From: UBA8941 sp963780545
GTDB taxonomy: Archaea > Thermoproteota > Bathyarchaeia > TCS64
Direction: 5' to 3'
Assembly: GCA_963780545.1 (NCBI GenBank)
Contig: CAWACK010000001.1
Span: 1-64,000, forward strand
Length of the DNA stretch: 64,000 nucleotides
Below the pieces are notes generated by a model. That model was not told the DNA's origin, made no database searches, and saw only the letters and a list, made by a program, of their open reading frames with translations. The number at the start of each line of letters is the position of its first letter. Positions within the stretch are counted from its first letter, which is position 1. This document shows, piece after piece, positions 8,465 to 17,683 of this stretch. A program made the position numbers and the translations under genes.

Positions 8465-8637
8465 AAAGGTTGGAGTCTTTTTTTCCGGTCAATCCCATTC
8501 AATTAAAGGATGAGAATCTGGAAGATATGATGCAAGAAGTACATCTTAGAGAAATAGAAAACCTCAAGGTTTTTGTCCTGTCCAAAGTCAGGAGTATAAG
8601 GAAACTCTGCTAAAACTGTTTTTAGTAATGAATTGAG

Positions 8638-8874
8638 ATGCGTTGTTTGGGTGAACCTAGGTTGATGGTGAGATGTTCGGAGTGCAAATGGTCAAAGGAA
8701 ATCGATCCAGAAATTCGTCTCTCCCTCTCACAGGAAAACAAGGAGATCCTAAATGGGTTGCTTAGGTCGCGTTATCGGATTAATGAATTCCTATACTGCC
8801 CACATGAAGGTTATTTGGTCTCGAATATAGGCAAGACTGAATGTGAAAACTGGGAAGAACAACTCCAGGATTAA
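8638..8874 (+). CDS. small cysteine-rich (zinc-finger-like) protein
   Basis: The 78-aa product has an N-terminal CSECKW and later YCPHEG and TECENW, enough cysteine and histidine for one zinc site. The first ATG is at 8638; a second at 8665 (MVRCSECKW) gives a more compact domain. I know no named family for it. It is isolated, with about 140 bases of gap on each side. Confidence 0.5.
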   Translation: MRCLGEPRLMVRCSECKWSKEIDPEIRLSLSQENKEILNGLLRSRYRINEFLYCPHEGYLVSNIGKTECENWEEQLQD

Positions 8875-8900
8875 TCATGGGTCATTTAAGTGTAATGATT

Positions 8901-8922
8901 CGCATGCGTGTGCGTGCATGTG
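8901..8922. repeat. 22-bp alternating purine-pyrimidine tract
   Basis: From 8901 to 8922 the sequence strictly alternates pyrimidine and purine (CG, CA, TG steps), a Z-DNA-prone tract in the gap after the small zinc-finger-like gene. Similar but shorter tracts recur in other gaps of this window. Confidence 0.7.
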
Positions 8923-9014
8923 GACTCCCGCCTTAGTATCATATTGAGCTGAAAATAAGACTCACTACTCAGTTTCGCAGGGTTATGCTCTGTTAGCTCT
9001 TCAGATAACGCATG

Positions 9015-10507
9015 TTATAGGTGGAGGGTTAGAGCTGCGACGGACAGAGGTGGAAGCTCGATAGAGAACCCACCTCTATTCATTTTAACATTTAAGTCTG
9101 ATTCATTGATGGAAATCGATTTCACAAGATTTGGTTGTTCAAACGTGTTTGATGCCTTGGCATTCGGACCGGTTAGGAGATCTCCGCTTTCGAGAGCTAC
9201 AATGTCTTTATCCAAGAGGCGTAACTGTACTCTCGTCTTCTTATCGCTATGGCGATTAGTTGCAAAGAAGTATAATCGTTCGTCGTCGATGATGGCGCTT
9301 GAGTCTATGAGGCACACTTGACCATTAGTCTTTCCCTCGTACATCGGGCCCTCAATAATTGGTCGCAGCGAGGTGCCGTGTCTGCGCTTGGAAAACATCT
9401 CGAATGAGTAGAAGATAGATTGTAGAAGCATCTCGTCTCCATGTGTAAGTATCGGGGCTATGACATTGACGATCTGAGCAATGTTGGCCAGCTTCACCAC
9501 ATCGGCGTGGCGGATGAAGCTGTTGAGGAAACCGGCCACGACCAGAGCGTCTTCGAGATTATATATCTCCTCGACGAGGTGTGGGGCTTGTTGCCAGCCA
9601 CCGTCCATCTGCTTATTCTTGTACCAGACATTCCACTCATCGAAGCAAAGATATGTGCGCTTCTCGCTGCGTCGTTGGGCTTGAATAAATCGACAGCAGG
9701 CATCCATCACCTCAATTTGACGGTCGATAGAGTTTGTTATTGCTAGGTAATCGGGAGTATCATCGTTGAGGTTGCCCACGTACCGGTGTAGACTTATGTA
9801 TTCAGCTACATCACCCACATCCTCCAGCACCTTTCTATCCCAATCACCGTAGGTCGACATCGCCGGGCTACTGGAGCCGCAAGCCACGAGCTCGACGTCT
9901 GGATCCACGGTCTTCATAACCTTAGCAGCCTGTCTGGCGAGGAGTGCATATTGCTCTGCGGGGCGATGACCGATCTGCCATTGGCCGTCCATCTCATTAC
10001 CGAGACACCACAGCTTGACGCCATGAGGCTCAACGAAGTTTCGGGCTCGAAGATCCGCATATTTAGTACCAGTGGGAGAGTTGCAGTACTCTACCCAACT
10101 CCGAGCCTCCTCCGGTGACCCAGATCCGAGATTTATTGTGATCATGGGTGTCCAACCCATCTTTCGGCAAAGCCTGATGTACTCATCTGTTCCGAATTTG
10201 TTAGGCTCGATGCTCCTCCAAGCGAGTTCCTGCACCTTAGGGCGTAGATGACTGGGGCCGACGCCATCGATCCAGTGTATCCTGAGGCGAAGTTACCGCC
10301 GGGGTAACGCATCACGGTGAAATTCATTCTACGAAGTGCTTCAAGCACGTCTTTGCGGAATCCATCATCATCGGAATGGATACATTCTGGATCATAAACA
10401 CCCTGGTAGACTGCTCTTCCCATATGCTCGAGGAAGCCACCGAATATTCGTGGATCCACATCACCCACTATGTTTTTTGAGTGAAGAGTTACTTTTACTA
10501 ATTGCAT
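9015..10507 (-). pseudogene. abfA: alpha-L-arabinofuranosidase (GH51), interrupted by one frameshift
   Basis: Two overlapping frames make one GH51 enzyme. The N-terminal frame from 10507 has DPRIFGGFLEHMGRAVY and RYPGGNFASGY; the second, ending at 9015, begins with KVQELAWRSIEPNKFGTDEY and carries the acid/base Glu in CLGNEMDG and the nucleophile Glu in CFDEWNVWY. Reading the alternative frame around 10270 gives WIDGVGPSHLRPKVQELAW, exactly the missing joint, so a single base is lost near 10274-10279. The enzyme releases arabinose from plant arabinan/arabinoxylan; no signal peptide, so intracellular. Full length (about 497 aa) is normal. The break may be a sequencing error. Confidence 0.85.
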
Positions 10508-10557
10508 ATTAAAACAGGGTTGTTATGGATTAATTAAATCAGTCGGGTTGATTGGAA

Positions 10558-11697
10558 TTAAGTAGACTTCTCTTTGAGGAATTCCTCTAGATCCTGGTAT
10601 TCCATCTTCTGACAGGCGGCACCCTCCATGTGGACAAATCTTCCATTGGCGATGTTTAGGCCCGTCCTGAGAACCGCGTTTTCCCTCACTGCCTTCACCC
10701 AACCCTTGTTTGCTACATCCCTAACATATGGTAGGATGGCGTTTGAGAGGGCTTGGGAGGCGGTTCTGGGTACAGCCCCGGGTACGTTGGGTACGCAGTA
10801 GTGGATGACGCCGTCACGGGTAAAGGTGGGGTGGTCGTGGTGTGTTTCTTGGCACGTTTCGATGGGGCCGTCGGGGTCGCAGCCTATGTCGACTATGACT
10901 GACCCCGGCTTCATGTGGTTCACCATCTCCTTTGTGACGATCCTCTTTCTGGTTCTGAGTGGGTTGAAGAAGACGCCGTTGATTACGAGGTCGGCTTTCT
11001 TGACGGATTCCTCGACGTTATACCTATCGGAGATTAGAGTGGATACCTTGTTGGCGAAGACCTCGTTCAATTCGTTAAGGCGGCGAACGTTGACGTCGAG
11101 GATGGTGACGTTAGCCCCGAGCCCAACAGCTGCCTTAGCTGCACCTGTGCCCACGGATCCTCCGCCGATGATGACGACTTCGGCGGGTCTGCACCCAGCC
11201 ATTCTACCAATCATGACGCCCTCCCCTCCGAGATGTGTCTGGAGGTGGTAAGCGCCCATGATGACGCCGTTGTGGCCAGCTATCTCGCTCATTGGGGCTA
11301 GAAGTGGGGTTGATCCGTTGGATTGGACGGTATCGTAGGAGAAGGCGATAACTTTGGCCTTCATCAGTGCTTCAGCTAGGGGGCGCTTCGAGGTTAGTAG
11401 ACCCTCGGTGAAGTGGAGGTAAGCCATAATGATCTTGCCCTCCCTGAGTATCCCGAACTCCTGTGGGAGGATCTCTTTCACTTTGACGATGAGATCCGAC
11501 TCGAATACCGCGTCGTGGCTATCTATTATCTCAGCGCCGGCTCGCTGGTAATCCTCGTTTTGGAAGCCGCTGGCTTTTCCTGCGTCCTTCTCAACTACGA
11601 CGCGGTGCTTGTTCTCCTTCAGGGCTTCAACGGCCTGGGGTGTGAGCGCCACCCTGTTCTCTCCTGACTTTACCTCGCTTGGTATACCTATTATCAT
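10558..11697 (-). CDS. ald: alanine dehydrogenase
   Basis: The 379-aa protein matches Ald throughout: MIIGIPSEVKSGENRVALTP at the N-terminus, MAYLHF, MSEIAGHNG, the NAD-binding GGGSVGTGAA, VVDIGCDPDGPIETC and a C-terminal HMEGAACQKM. It catalyses reversible NAD-dependent deamination of L-alanine to pyruvate and ammonia in the cytoplasm, consistent with amino-acid fermentation. It is intact and monocistronic, with the ATG at 11697. Confidence 0.95.
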   Translation of the reverse strand: MIIGIPSEVKSGENRVALTPQAVEALKENKHRVVVEKDAGKASGFQNEDYQRAGAEIIDSHDAVFESDLIVKVKEILPQEFGILREGKIIMAYLHFTEGLLTSKRPLAEALMKAKVIAFSYDTVQSNGSTPLLAPMSEIAGHNGVIMGAYHLQTHLGGEGVMIGRMAGCRPAEVVIIGGGSVGTGAAKAAVGLGANVTILDVNVRRLNELNEVFANKVSTLISDRYNVEESVKKADLVINGVFFNPLRTRKRIVTKEMVNHMKPGSVIVDIGCDPDGPIETCQETHHDHPTFTRDGVIHYCVPNVPGAVPRTASQALSNAILPYVRDVANKGWVKAVRENAVLRTGLNIANGRFVHMEGAACQKMEYQDLEEFLKEKST

Positions 11698-11869
11698 GGT
11701 TGTCTGAATGGAGAGTTACCACAACGGTATATAATTGACGCGAGTGAATACGGAACCTATTGTTTGGTCGCGCGCAAAACTGAACCCGCTTGAGTACAAT
11801 AAATTGAGGAATGTGAGATAGATTTTATAATTCTAATTTGGCTATTATCAGTCGAAGGAAGGTTATCTG

Positions 11870-12334
11870 TTGGCCGAGGACAAAATGCGCCTGGTTGTCT
11901 CCGTCATCAAGCAACATCTCGAAGAGTCTTACCGGATACGTATCTTAGATTTTATAATGGAATATCCTGACCGACGCCCCTCATTCGAGAAAGTTTTAGA
12001 GGCAGATGTGCTCTACGCTTTAACGCAGATCGACAGAGACGCCACCATTAAAGGCAACAAGGTTAACAACTACGATTTTCACCTGCCAAATCTAGATATG
12101 AACATCGAGTTTAAGGCGACCAGATACGGGGGTAAGCGCCAGTTGAATGAAATTCGATTCGGGAAAAAGGGTAAACGTGTCGCAGATTATTATCTTCTGA
12201 TTGCACCCAAAAATCCCGTAATCAGTTTCTTGAAAGAGTGTCAAGATATGAATTATAAAATGGTAGTCGAGGAAATTTATGGCGAACACCAATACATATT
12301 GGCTTTGATAGAGTCTCCTCCTATGTCAGCATGA
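11870..12334 (+). CDS. possible PD-(D/E)XK nuclease-fold protein
   Basis: The 154-aa product is not a family I recognise. The middle has the pattern of a PD-(D/E)XK active site: an Asp in NNYDFHLPNLD, then a strand ending IEFKATR (E-x-K), followed by KKGKRVADYYLLIAP, which reads as the next strand. The N-terminal half is helical. A TATA-like ATTTTATAATT at about 11821-11831 and a GGAAGG ribosome site before TTG 11870 support expression. It could be a restriction-type or repair nuclease; there is no methyltransferase partner next to it. Confidence 0.5.
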   Translation: MAEDKMRLVVSVIKQHLEESYRIRILDFIMEYPDRRPSFEKVLEADVLYALTQIDRDATIKGNKVNNYDFHLPNLDMNIEFKATRYGGKRQLNEIRFGKKGKRVADYYLLIAPKNPVISFLKECQDMNYKMVVEEIYGEHQYILALIESPPMSA

Positions 12335-12467
12335 ATTATCAGGTGTTTTTAATTACATAATTGATATTTCCATGCGAGGTTGAGCATCAGATGGAGCTGA
12401 GAATAAGACTACGACCTAGTTTATAAATTTCAGAAAAAGAGGATCTTTGTCTGGCGAAAGCTATTCT

Positions 12468-12761
12468 TTACTTCTTCGACTTCAAGTAGGTGGTGATGCT
12501 TTCCTCTGCAGTGACGATTGGCTCGAAGGTAAACCTCATCTTCGGGTGGTAATAGAACTTCAGGTTCTCAAGTTGAGCAAGGTTCTCAGCATCAAATATC
12601 CGGAAGCCTCTATTTTCGCCGCTGAAGACATAGTTATCTGACACGGGCTTCGGATGATTAACAAGTTTACCCGCCTTTCTCTCCGCCGTCTGCTTCTGGT
12701 ATAATGCTATGTTGTCGTCCAGATGCTCCGGGTCCATCTCCCAATAAGCCAAAAATAACAT
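12468..12761 (-). CDS. small DUF3303-like protein
   Basis: Starting at ATG 12761, with GGGGAGATG just upstream, the product is about 97 aa and begins MLFLAYWEMDPEHLDD, followed by conserved-looking SENRGFRI-type and YYHPKMRFTFEPI segments. This resembles the short DUF3303-like proteins with a dimeric alpha/beta-barrel (ferredoxin-like) fold. The biochemical role is unknown. It lies 31 bases downstream of another small protein suggestive of the same fold, on the same strand. The open frame upstream of 12761 overlaps that neighbour and is probably not used. Confidence 0.55.
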   Translation of the reverse strand: MLFLAYWEMDPEHLDDNIALYQKQTAERKAGKLVNHPKPVSDNYVFSGENRGFRIFDAENLAQLENLKFYYHPKMRFTFEPIVTAEESITTYLKSKK

Positions 12762-12792
12762 TTCACATCTCCCCGCACGTGTATTATAGAGA

Positions 12793-13105
12793 TTAGATGG
12801 GTCCCCTCGTCCTCTTTGTGAGATCGGGTAATATGTCTGAGACCTTCGCTTCAACGTCACTCAGAGCGGGGTGCTTCTTTACGTTGGCAAATACCTCACC
12901 CTTCAGAAAGTCGTTGGCGGATTTCTCGTCCTTGAAGAAGTAGATGCCCCCGGCTCGTCTTCTTGGCAGTGTCTGGGGCCAGCCATATCTTCCATTCTAG
13001 CCCCTTCATGTCGACAAAATCCTGAGCACCGGCCTCGAAGGCCTTTAGAAGGTCACTCTCCGAAACCTTGTACTTGAAGTTCACCTGTACAATCTTCTTC
13101 GCCAT
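12793..13105 (-). pseudogene. YdhR-like monooxygenase-fold protein, frameshifted
   Basis: The first frame encodes MAKKIVQVNFKYKVSESDLL and DMKGLEWKIWL, the N-terminus of the YdhR family (dimeric alpha/beta barrel). The family continuation GGIYFFKDEKSANDFLKG, ending HPALSDVEAKVSD and RTRGPI with a TAA at 12793-12795, is in another frame. One extra base lies near 12947-12960, beside a run of five C. The restored protein is about 104 aa, normal for the family. Homologues are assigned as putative monooxygenases without known substrate. The gene is divergent from the small protein at 13331 across a long inverted repeat. Confidence 0.75.
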
Positions 13106-13156
13106 CAGAATACCTCACAACATTTTTTATTGGACGTGCAAGCGCCCGGGTGGAGT

Positions 13157-13256
13157 AGAGTTAATTAACTATTAATGATGGATGTGTACAATTGTAATCT
13201 AAGCGCATCTTTCGACTACAAGTGTAAACATCCACCTCTAATAGATAATTAACTCT
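13157..13256. repeat. long imperfect inverted repeat in a divergent promoter
   Basis: Arms of 29 bases at 13157-13185 and 13228-13256 match at 25 positions (AGAGTTAATTA, CTATTA and TGGATGT shared), separated by 42 bases. Weaker complementarity extends several bases outside. The repeat sits between the divergent YdhR-like and 13331 genes, so it may be an operator, a transcript hairpin or a small non-autonomous mobile element. Confidence 0.75.
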
Positions 13257-13330
13257 AAATACCACACGCGTACTCGCGGCACGATTGAAAAGAAGAATCG
13301 TATGCGTATGCGCCTAAAAGAAGTAAGGAT

Positions 13331-13615
13331 ATGGTGAAGGAAATGTACGTCTTATGTCACTTTGACTGGTATGGAAACGAAGAGGGGCTTAAAAACCTCG
13401 ACAAACTCTGGGAGGAAGGAGCAAAGAAAACAAAGGGCGCGGAGTTTAAGGGCCGCTTCGGGCCACTTAACCAAAAATATCATTGGACGATGATAGTCGA
13501 AGTAAAGGATTTGCGAACTTGGGATGACTACCAGGACAAGTTCTCTTCATTAAAAAGAGACTATAAGACCCTATCAAGCGTAGTTTATGATTTCTATTCA
13601 GGAAAACTCAACTAA
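13331..13615 (+). CDS. small dimeric alpha/beta-barrel-like protein
   Basis: The 94-aa protein begins MVKEMYVLCHFDWYGNEEG, has a central strand YHWTMIVEVKD, and ends VVYDFYSGKLN. The length and the strand-helix-strand pattern suggest the ferredoxin-like/ABM fold seen in the two small genes on the other side of the inverted repeat. No catalytic motif is recognisable. The ATG at 13331 follows the inverted repeat by 75 bases. I infer a shared stress or metabolite-binding role with its neighbours only from proximity and fold. Confidence 0.55.
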   Translation: MVKEMYVLCHFDWYGNEEGLKNLDKLWEEGAKKTKGAEFKGRFGPLNQKYHWTMIVEVKDLRTWDDYQDKFSSLKRDYKTLSSVVYDFYSGKLN

Positions 13616-13628
13616 CCTATATACCCTC

Positions 13629-13655
13629 TTTTTTTTACTAACGCGTTTTTTTTTT
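13629..13655 (+). terminator. double oligo-T terminator
   Basis: Two T runs (8 T at 13629-13636 and 10 T at 13646-13655) follow the stop of the 13331 gene by 14 bases. Archaeal RNA polymerase terminates at such T-rich stretches without needing a hairpin. Confidence 0.6.
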
Positions 13656-13820
13656 GGGTTTTGGAACTATAGTCTTATCCCTAAAACCCAACTACTTACG
13701 CTCATTATGTACTAACACCAACCCTCTCTCTACTCCATTACTCTCTTACCCCACCACTATCTATAGGCGCGCGATAGGCACTATCGAGTTTAGTTAAAAT
13801 TCTCTTCTCTAGCAGTTTTA

Positions 13821-14579
13821 TCAGTGTTCAGCGACGCGTCCGGTTAATATTGACCTCTTATCTCTTCCTATCGGGCACGCCCTCTGACACGTACTGCACA
13901 TTAGCCATGTGTTTTCGGTGAGCGATGGGTTATGTTTAAAATAGATGTCCTTTAACCTATCAGAGAATCTCTCCTCCCAGGTGATTCCCAGTAGACATTT
14001 ATCTGGATCCACTTTGTAGGGTGTCAAAGCGGCTACTGGGCATGACTTTACACAAGCTTCACACTGCCCACATAGATCCTCTTTGAAGGGTTCATCTGGT
14101 ATCAACTCGGCATCGGTCAAGATGCTCCTAAGCCTGATCCAGGGACCATAAACTGGGTTAATTATCAGGCTGTTTTTACCGAAATTCCCCAAGCCTGCGA
14201 GCTGAGCCATACGTTTCTTCGATAGGTGATCGGGCTCAAGAATTGTCTTGTATCCTTCCTTGTCGAGGAACCGCATCATCCTGCGTGCGTATAACCGTCC
14301 CCTCCACTCGTCAGGGTACTCATTTTGATCCCCCACCTTGATGACGACATCGAATACGTTATCCCAAACCTTTAACCCGAGGATAATCAGGCTTCTGGCA
14401 TCTTCCATGTAGTCCTTTGTCTTCTTAGTCCACAGCCTATAGTCACGGTGGGCTATGTAGTGGCTGGGTACAGCGTCGAGTGTCTCAGCTGAGACAATGC
14501 CGACAAGGTCAAATCCATACTTCGCTGCATTCGTTTTCACAGCTTCTGTGAGACTACGCACCTTGGGAGAGTATGACAT
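13821..14579 (-). CDS. QueG-like 4Fe-4S protein (epoxyqueuosine-reductase family)
   Basis: The product has the QueG-like N-terminal module (AAKYGFDLVGIVSAE), AGLGNFGKNSLIINP in the middle and two 4Fe-4S motifs at the C-terminus: CGQCEACVKSCPVAAL and CSTCQRACPIG. True QueG reduces epoxyqueuosine in bacterial tRNA; archaeal relatives are of unknown substrate, so I name only the family. ATG 14579 (MSYSPKVRS) is preferred; the frame is open to an ATG at 14633 with a TATA-like TAAATATTA upstream. A second, divergent family member lies at 45639. Confidence 0.7.
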   Translation of the reverse strand: MSYSPKVRSLTEAVKTNAAKYGFDLVGIVSAETLDAVPSHYIAHRDYRLWTKKTKDYMEDARSLIILGLKVWDNVFDVVIKVGDQNEYPDEWRGRLYARRMMRFLDKEGYKTILEPDHLSKKRMAQLAGLGNFGKNSLIINPVYGPWIRLRSILTDAELIPDEPFKEDLCGQCEACVKSCPVAALTPYKVDPDKCLLGITWEERFSDRLKDIYFKHNPSLTENTWLMCSTCQRACPIGRDKRSILTGRVAEH

Positions 14580-14633
14580 TGTGACTCTATATCGTCCATC
14601 AACTAAAAAACTCACTGCCGTTGTTACTCGCAT

Positions 14634-15203
14634 GCGCTAATATTTAATTCCGATACTACTCCGACAATTATGTATTATTCACCGTTGCGCGCGCGACGTG
14701 ATAGTTATATGGCTGAGTGAAAATTGTTGAGCCTAATTTTCTCCCCAACCGGATCAATCCGAAAAACCTACAATAATAGAACTGCACAAAAACTTTCCCT
14801 CAGCACGCACAACGCTGGTGTCAAAGATTAACCCTTCATATCATTATCCTCATTTAACTTTAATCGCTATTCGTGAATCTGAATGTTTGATCTTCAAACA
14901 ATCGGAGTGTTTGTAACTGCAACAAGCGTTACGCGCGCCACGACGATGTGCACGAGCATGCGATTCAAATTATAATGAATGATGCAATGATTCAATTAAT
15001 AACGCTTATTTGAAGTGGTTCAAAAGGAATTCAACATTAAACTTAATATAGATGAAAAATGTCCAATTTTGTCTCATGATTAAATAGGAAAAGCCGATAA
15101 ATTCGCGCGATAAATCAAGAATATGCGTTTAGATTACAAATGTAGTACGTTGTATGCGACTATAGGTTAAATAATTGTTTATCGCAAATGAATCTGATGG
15201 TTC
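14634..15203. other. 570-base intergenic region, AT-rich
   Basis: I see no convincing gene. It holds alternating GC tracts at 14687-14695 and 14933-14938 in otherwise AT-rich sequence, and a TATA-like GGTTAAATAATT just before the RHH gene. No RNA fold is obvious to me. Confidence 0.5.
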
Positions 15204-15773
15204 TTGGTCAACAGGCGCCAGTCAACCGTTAAAACGATCAGGCTGTCCAACGACCTCAACGATTACCTCAGCAGGGAGGCGAAAAACTCCAACCAAACCG
15301 TATCCTCACTCACCACAGAGATCCTCACCTCCTACAGGGACAGGTATAGCTTCGTAGACCAACTCAAGCCAGTAGCCCTCCTCCCCACCACACTCTCCCT
15401 TATGCTCGAGACCGTCGACGACGACGTGCTGATCAGGCTGGGCCCCATCATCGCTCACGAACTGCTCATGTACACCGAACACGTCCTAACGGATGGGAGG
15501 GGCCCGGACGGGCTCGACTGGTGCATAAGCAAGCTGCTACCGGCTTCTCACTGGTTCAGTTGCTTCCACTCAGACGACGGCTACATGGTTACTCATCAGA
15601 TGGGTAAGAAATGGGGCGTCTTCCTCTCGAGCTTCCTATCCTCCCTAATTGAGCTGCAGACGGGTGTATGTGCGGATCTCGTCTCAGACGGAGGCGTAAT
15701 CGTGCTACCTTCGGTTGCTCGAAAGTCGACGAATAGTGAGACCGAGAAGCAGAGCAATAAGAAGCTAAGCTAG
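15204..15773 (+). CDS. ribbon-helix-helix protein with unknown C-terminal domain
   Basis: Residues about 7-45 form a ribbon-helix-helix DNA-binding motif: strand TVKTIRLSND followed by two helices (LNDYLSREAKN, SSLTTEILTSY). Residues 50-170 are a helical domain, with LIRLGPIIAHELLMY and WGVFLSSFLSSLIELQTG, possibly a ligand-binding or dimerisation part. The TTG at 15204 follows a TATA-like element by about 35 bases. It is probably a transcription regulator, perhaps of itself; the targets are unknown. GC content is higher than in the flanking gap, which supports a real gene. Confidence 0.65.
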   Translation: MVNRRQSTVKTIRLSNDLNDYLSREAKNSNQTVSSLTTEILTSYRDRYSFVDQLKPVALLPTTLSLMLETVDDDVLIRLGPIIAHELLMYTEHVLTDGRGPDGLDWCISKLLPASHWFSCFHSDDGYMVTHQMGKKWGVFLSSFLSSLIELQTGVCADLVSDGGVIVLPSVARKSTNSETEKQSNKKLS

Positions 15774-15832
15774 ATCCCTAATCTGGAAGTACACGCGTTT
15801 CTAACATTGCGCGCAGGTTGGCTGGGTAACCG

Positions 15833-16642
15833 CTAGATGTCCACTCTTTCCGTAATCTCGGCTCCTTCAAACACGAATAGTCTGGGTTTGCCACCTTCCA
15901 GTCGCACAAAGGTATTGTGGATGGGCTCGGTTATATTCCAGGAACCAGTATTTACGAGGTTCTCAGCCTTGTTCACGAAGGGCCTGTGTGTATGCCCAAA
16001 GATAAGAACCTCCCCCGGCTGAACAGTGGAACGAGCCTTCCTCTCCACACCCCCCAGACTCTCCTTCAGCCTCTCCTGTGGGCCAAGCTGCAGCATCTCG
16101 GTGGTTCGACGCAGTCTCCTCCCGTATACTAATCTGGAGAAGAAGCGATTCAGGTCACCCTTATCGCGATTGAGAGCAGCCCAGATGTTTGTGTCGCGTT
16201 CACCCTTCTGGTCAGACAATGCGTGACAGAGCGATTCCATGATGTGCTCCCTCTGCATCTCGTCGAATTCGTAGCCATGAATAAACTTGTATTTCACACC
16301 GTCTTGCTGCAGCGTGAGATCTTTGAGGAATTTGATCGGGTATCCTTGGCCTTGCAGTTTAAGGACATGGTATTCGTGGTTTCCCGCGATGTAATAGATG
16401 CGCATTTTCTTCTGTAATAGGAAGATCAGGTCAACGACGTCCTTGTTTACGAGGAAAATTCCCGACGCATCTCTTCTCCACATGTCCACGATGTCACCGT
16501 TGAGGACCAGGTCTGTGACGCTGGTGTCGGATTGAAGTTTTTCGAGGAATCTGATAAACGCGGCTTTATCTGAATCTTCGAATCCCAGATGCAGATCTGA
16601 AACCGCTACAATAACCGAATGATTCTCATCCGAATCAGACAT
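15833..16642 (-). CDS. calcineurin-like metallophosphoesterase
   Basis: This 269-aa protein carries the five metallophosphoesterase motifs: SDLHLG, NGDIVDMWRRD, AGNHEYH, IHGYEFD and FGHTHRP. The layout resembles UDP-diacylglucosamine hydrolase-type (LpxH-like) enzymes, but archaea do not make lipid A, so the substrate must differ. The ATG at 16642 gives a soluble cytoplasmic protein. No operon partner is visible. Confidence 0.85.
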   Translation of the reverse strand: MSDSDENHSVIVAVSDLHLGFEDSDKAAFIRFLEKLQSDTSVTDLVLNGDIVDMWRRDASGIFLVNKDVVDLIFLLQKKMRIYYIAGNHEYHVLKLQGQGYPIKFLKDLTLQQDGVKYKFIHGYEFDEMQREHIMESLCHALSDQKGERDTNIWAALNRDKGDLNRFFSRLVYGRRLRRTTEMLQLGPQERLKESLGGVERKARSTVQPGEVLIFGHTHRPFVNKAENLVNTGSWNITEPIHNTFVRLEGGKPRLFVFEGAEITERVDI

Positions 16643-16906
16643 ATCGCTCAGATCCTACTTATCCTATACCTGATGAATCGCCTTTTTTTATTTAACCTCA
16701 AACATAATTTCTATGCGCGCGCCGCCATCTCATCGGTTCTAGTCATCGTATCAATTCAAGTTGATCCCTTTTGTATATGAGATGAATGTTGCATTGAAAC
16801 AAATTAGCGCGCGTAGCTCGCCACTAAATCGTGTTTAAGATCGGACCATAAATGTGTAATACCCCCTGGTTTATGATTCTCCAGTGAAATAGCCGAGGAA
16901 GAAGAC

Positions 16907-17623
16907 TTGAGATATGCCAACATAAGAGCCTATGATATACCGGACGCATGGTACAGGACGCTATGGGAGATCTGGAGCAGCGGGGACGTATTCCGTGTGG
17001 GTTATGGTTCGGAGATCACCGAGACTAAGAAGCTGAATCTAAGTATTGAAATCACTAACCCGGAGAATAGGCCACTCGTTGCTGACAAAGCTCCGTGTGA
17101 TATGAAATACGTCAACTCATATGCTCTGCAGTATCTCTGGGCGGGCGTTAAGGAGGAAGGGGAAACCTACACTTATGGCAGCAGGTTGAGAGAGCCTGTT
17201 GATCAGTTGGAACTCCTCATCAGCAGGTATGTTGAGGAGCCTAATGACAGGCAGCTTACTATGGTCATCAGGTTGCCACAGGATATAAACAAGACTTTGG
17301 CTGGTATGAAGCACGAGCCACCATGTCTAACTGTGATGGACACGGAGCTCATTGACGATAAGATGCATCTTACATGCTACTTCAGATCTTGGGATGCTTA
17401 TGCTGGTCTTCCAGCTAACGTTGCGGGGATTCAGTTGTTCAACGAGGCGCTCGTCAACGAGATAAACAGCCGCGCTGGGACCGATTACACGACTGGTAAG
17501 CTTATCTTTCACTCAAAGAACTGCCACATCTATAGTAGGCTGTTTGAACTTGTCAGAGAATTAGTCAAGCCAGGTGAGGACTCAAGGCGCAAGATTATTC
17601 ATAAAGAGGAACGAAGCTTCTAG
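16907..17623 (+). CDS. thyA: archaeal-type thymidylate synthase
   Basis: The 238-aa product is a short archaeal ThyA. The catalytic Cys lies in HEPPCLTVM, followed by CYFRSWDAYAGLPANVAGIQLFNEAL split across the substrate site (RS.D, GLP.N) and the C-terminal NCHIYSRLFEL. It methylates dUMP to dTMP. The TTG at 16907 is the only start that keeps the N-terminal RAYDIPDAWYRTLWEIW. The gene is intact and stands alone. Confidence 0.9.
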   Translation: MRYANIRAYDIPDAWYRTLWEIWSSGDVFRVGYGSEITETKKLNLSIEITNPENRPLVADKAPCDMKYVNSYALQYLWAGVKEEGETYTYGSRLREPVDQLELLISRYVEEPNDRQLTMVIRLPQDINKTLAGMKHEPPCLTVMDTELIDDKMHLTCYFRSWDAYAGLPANVAGIQLFNEALVNEINSRAGTDYTTGKLIFHSKNCHIYSRLFELVRELVKPGEDSRRKIIHKEERSF

Positions 17624-17683
17624 GTCCATATTCCAGAAGGCAACTCTCTCAAGTGCGCGCGCCTAAATACCGCATTTTAGACC

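Noticed and set aside
8947..12424. Short repeat AGCTGA(A/G)AATAAGACT at about 8947 and 12395
   Set aside because: Two copies of about 16 bases with one mismatch in intergenic AT-rich sequence; too short to call an element.
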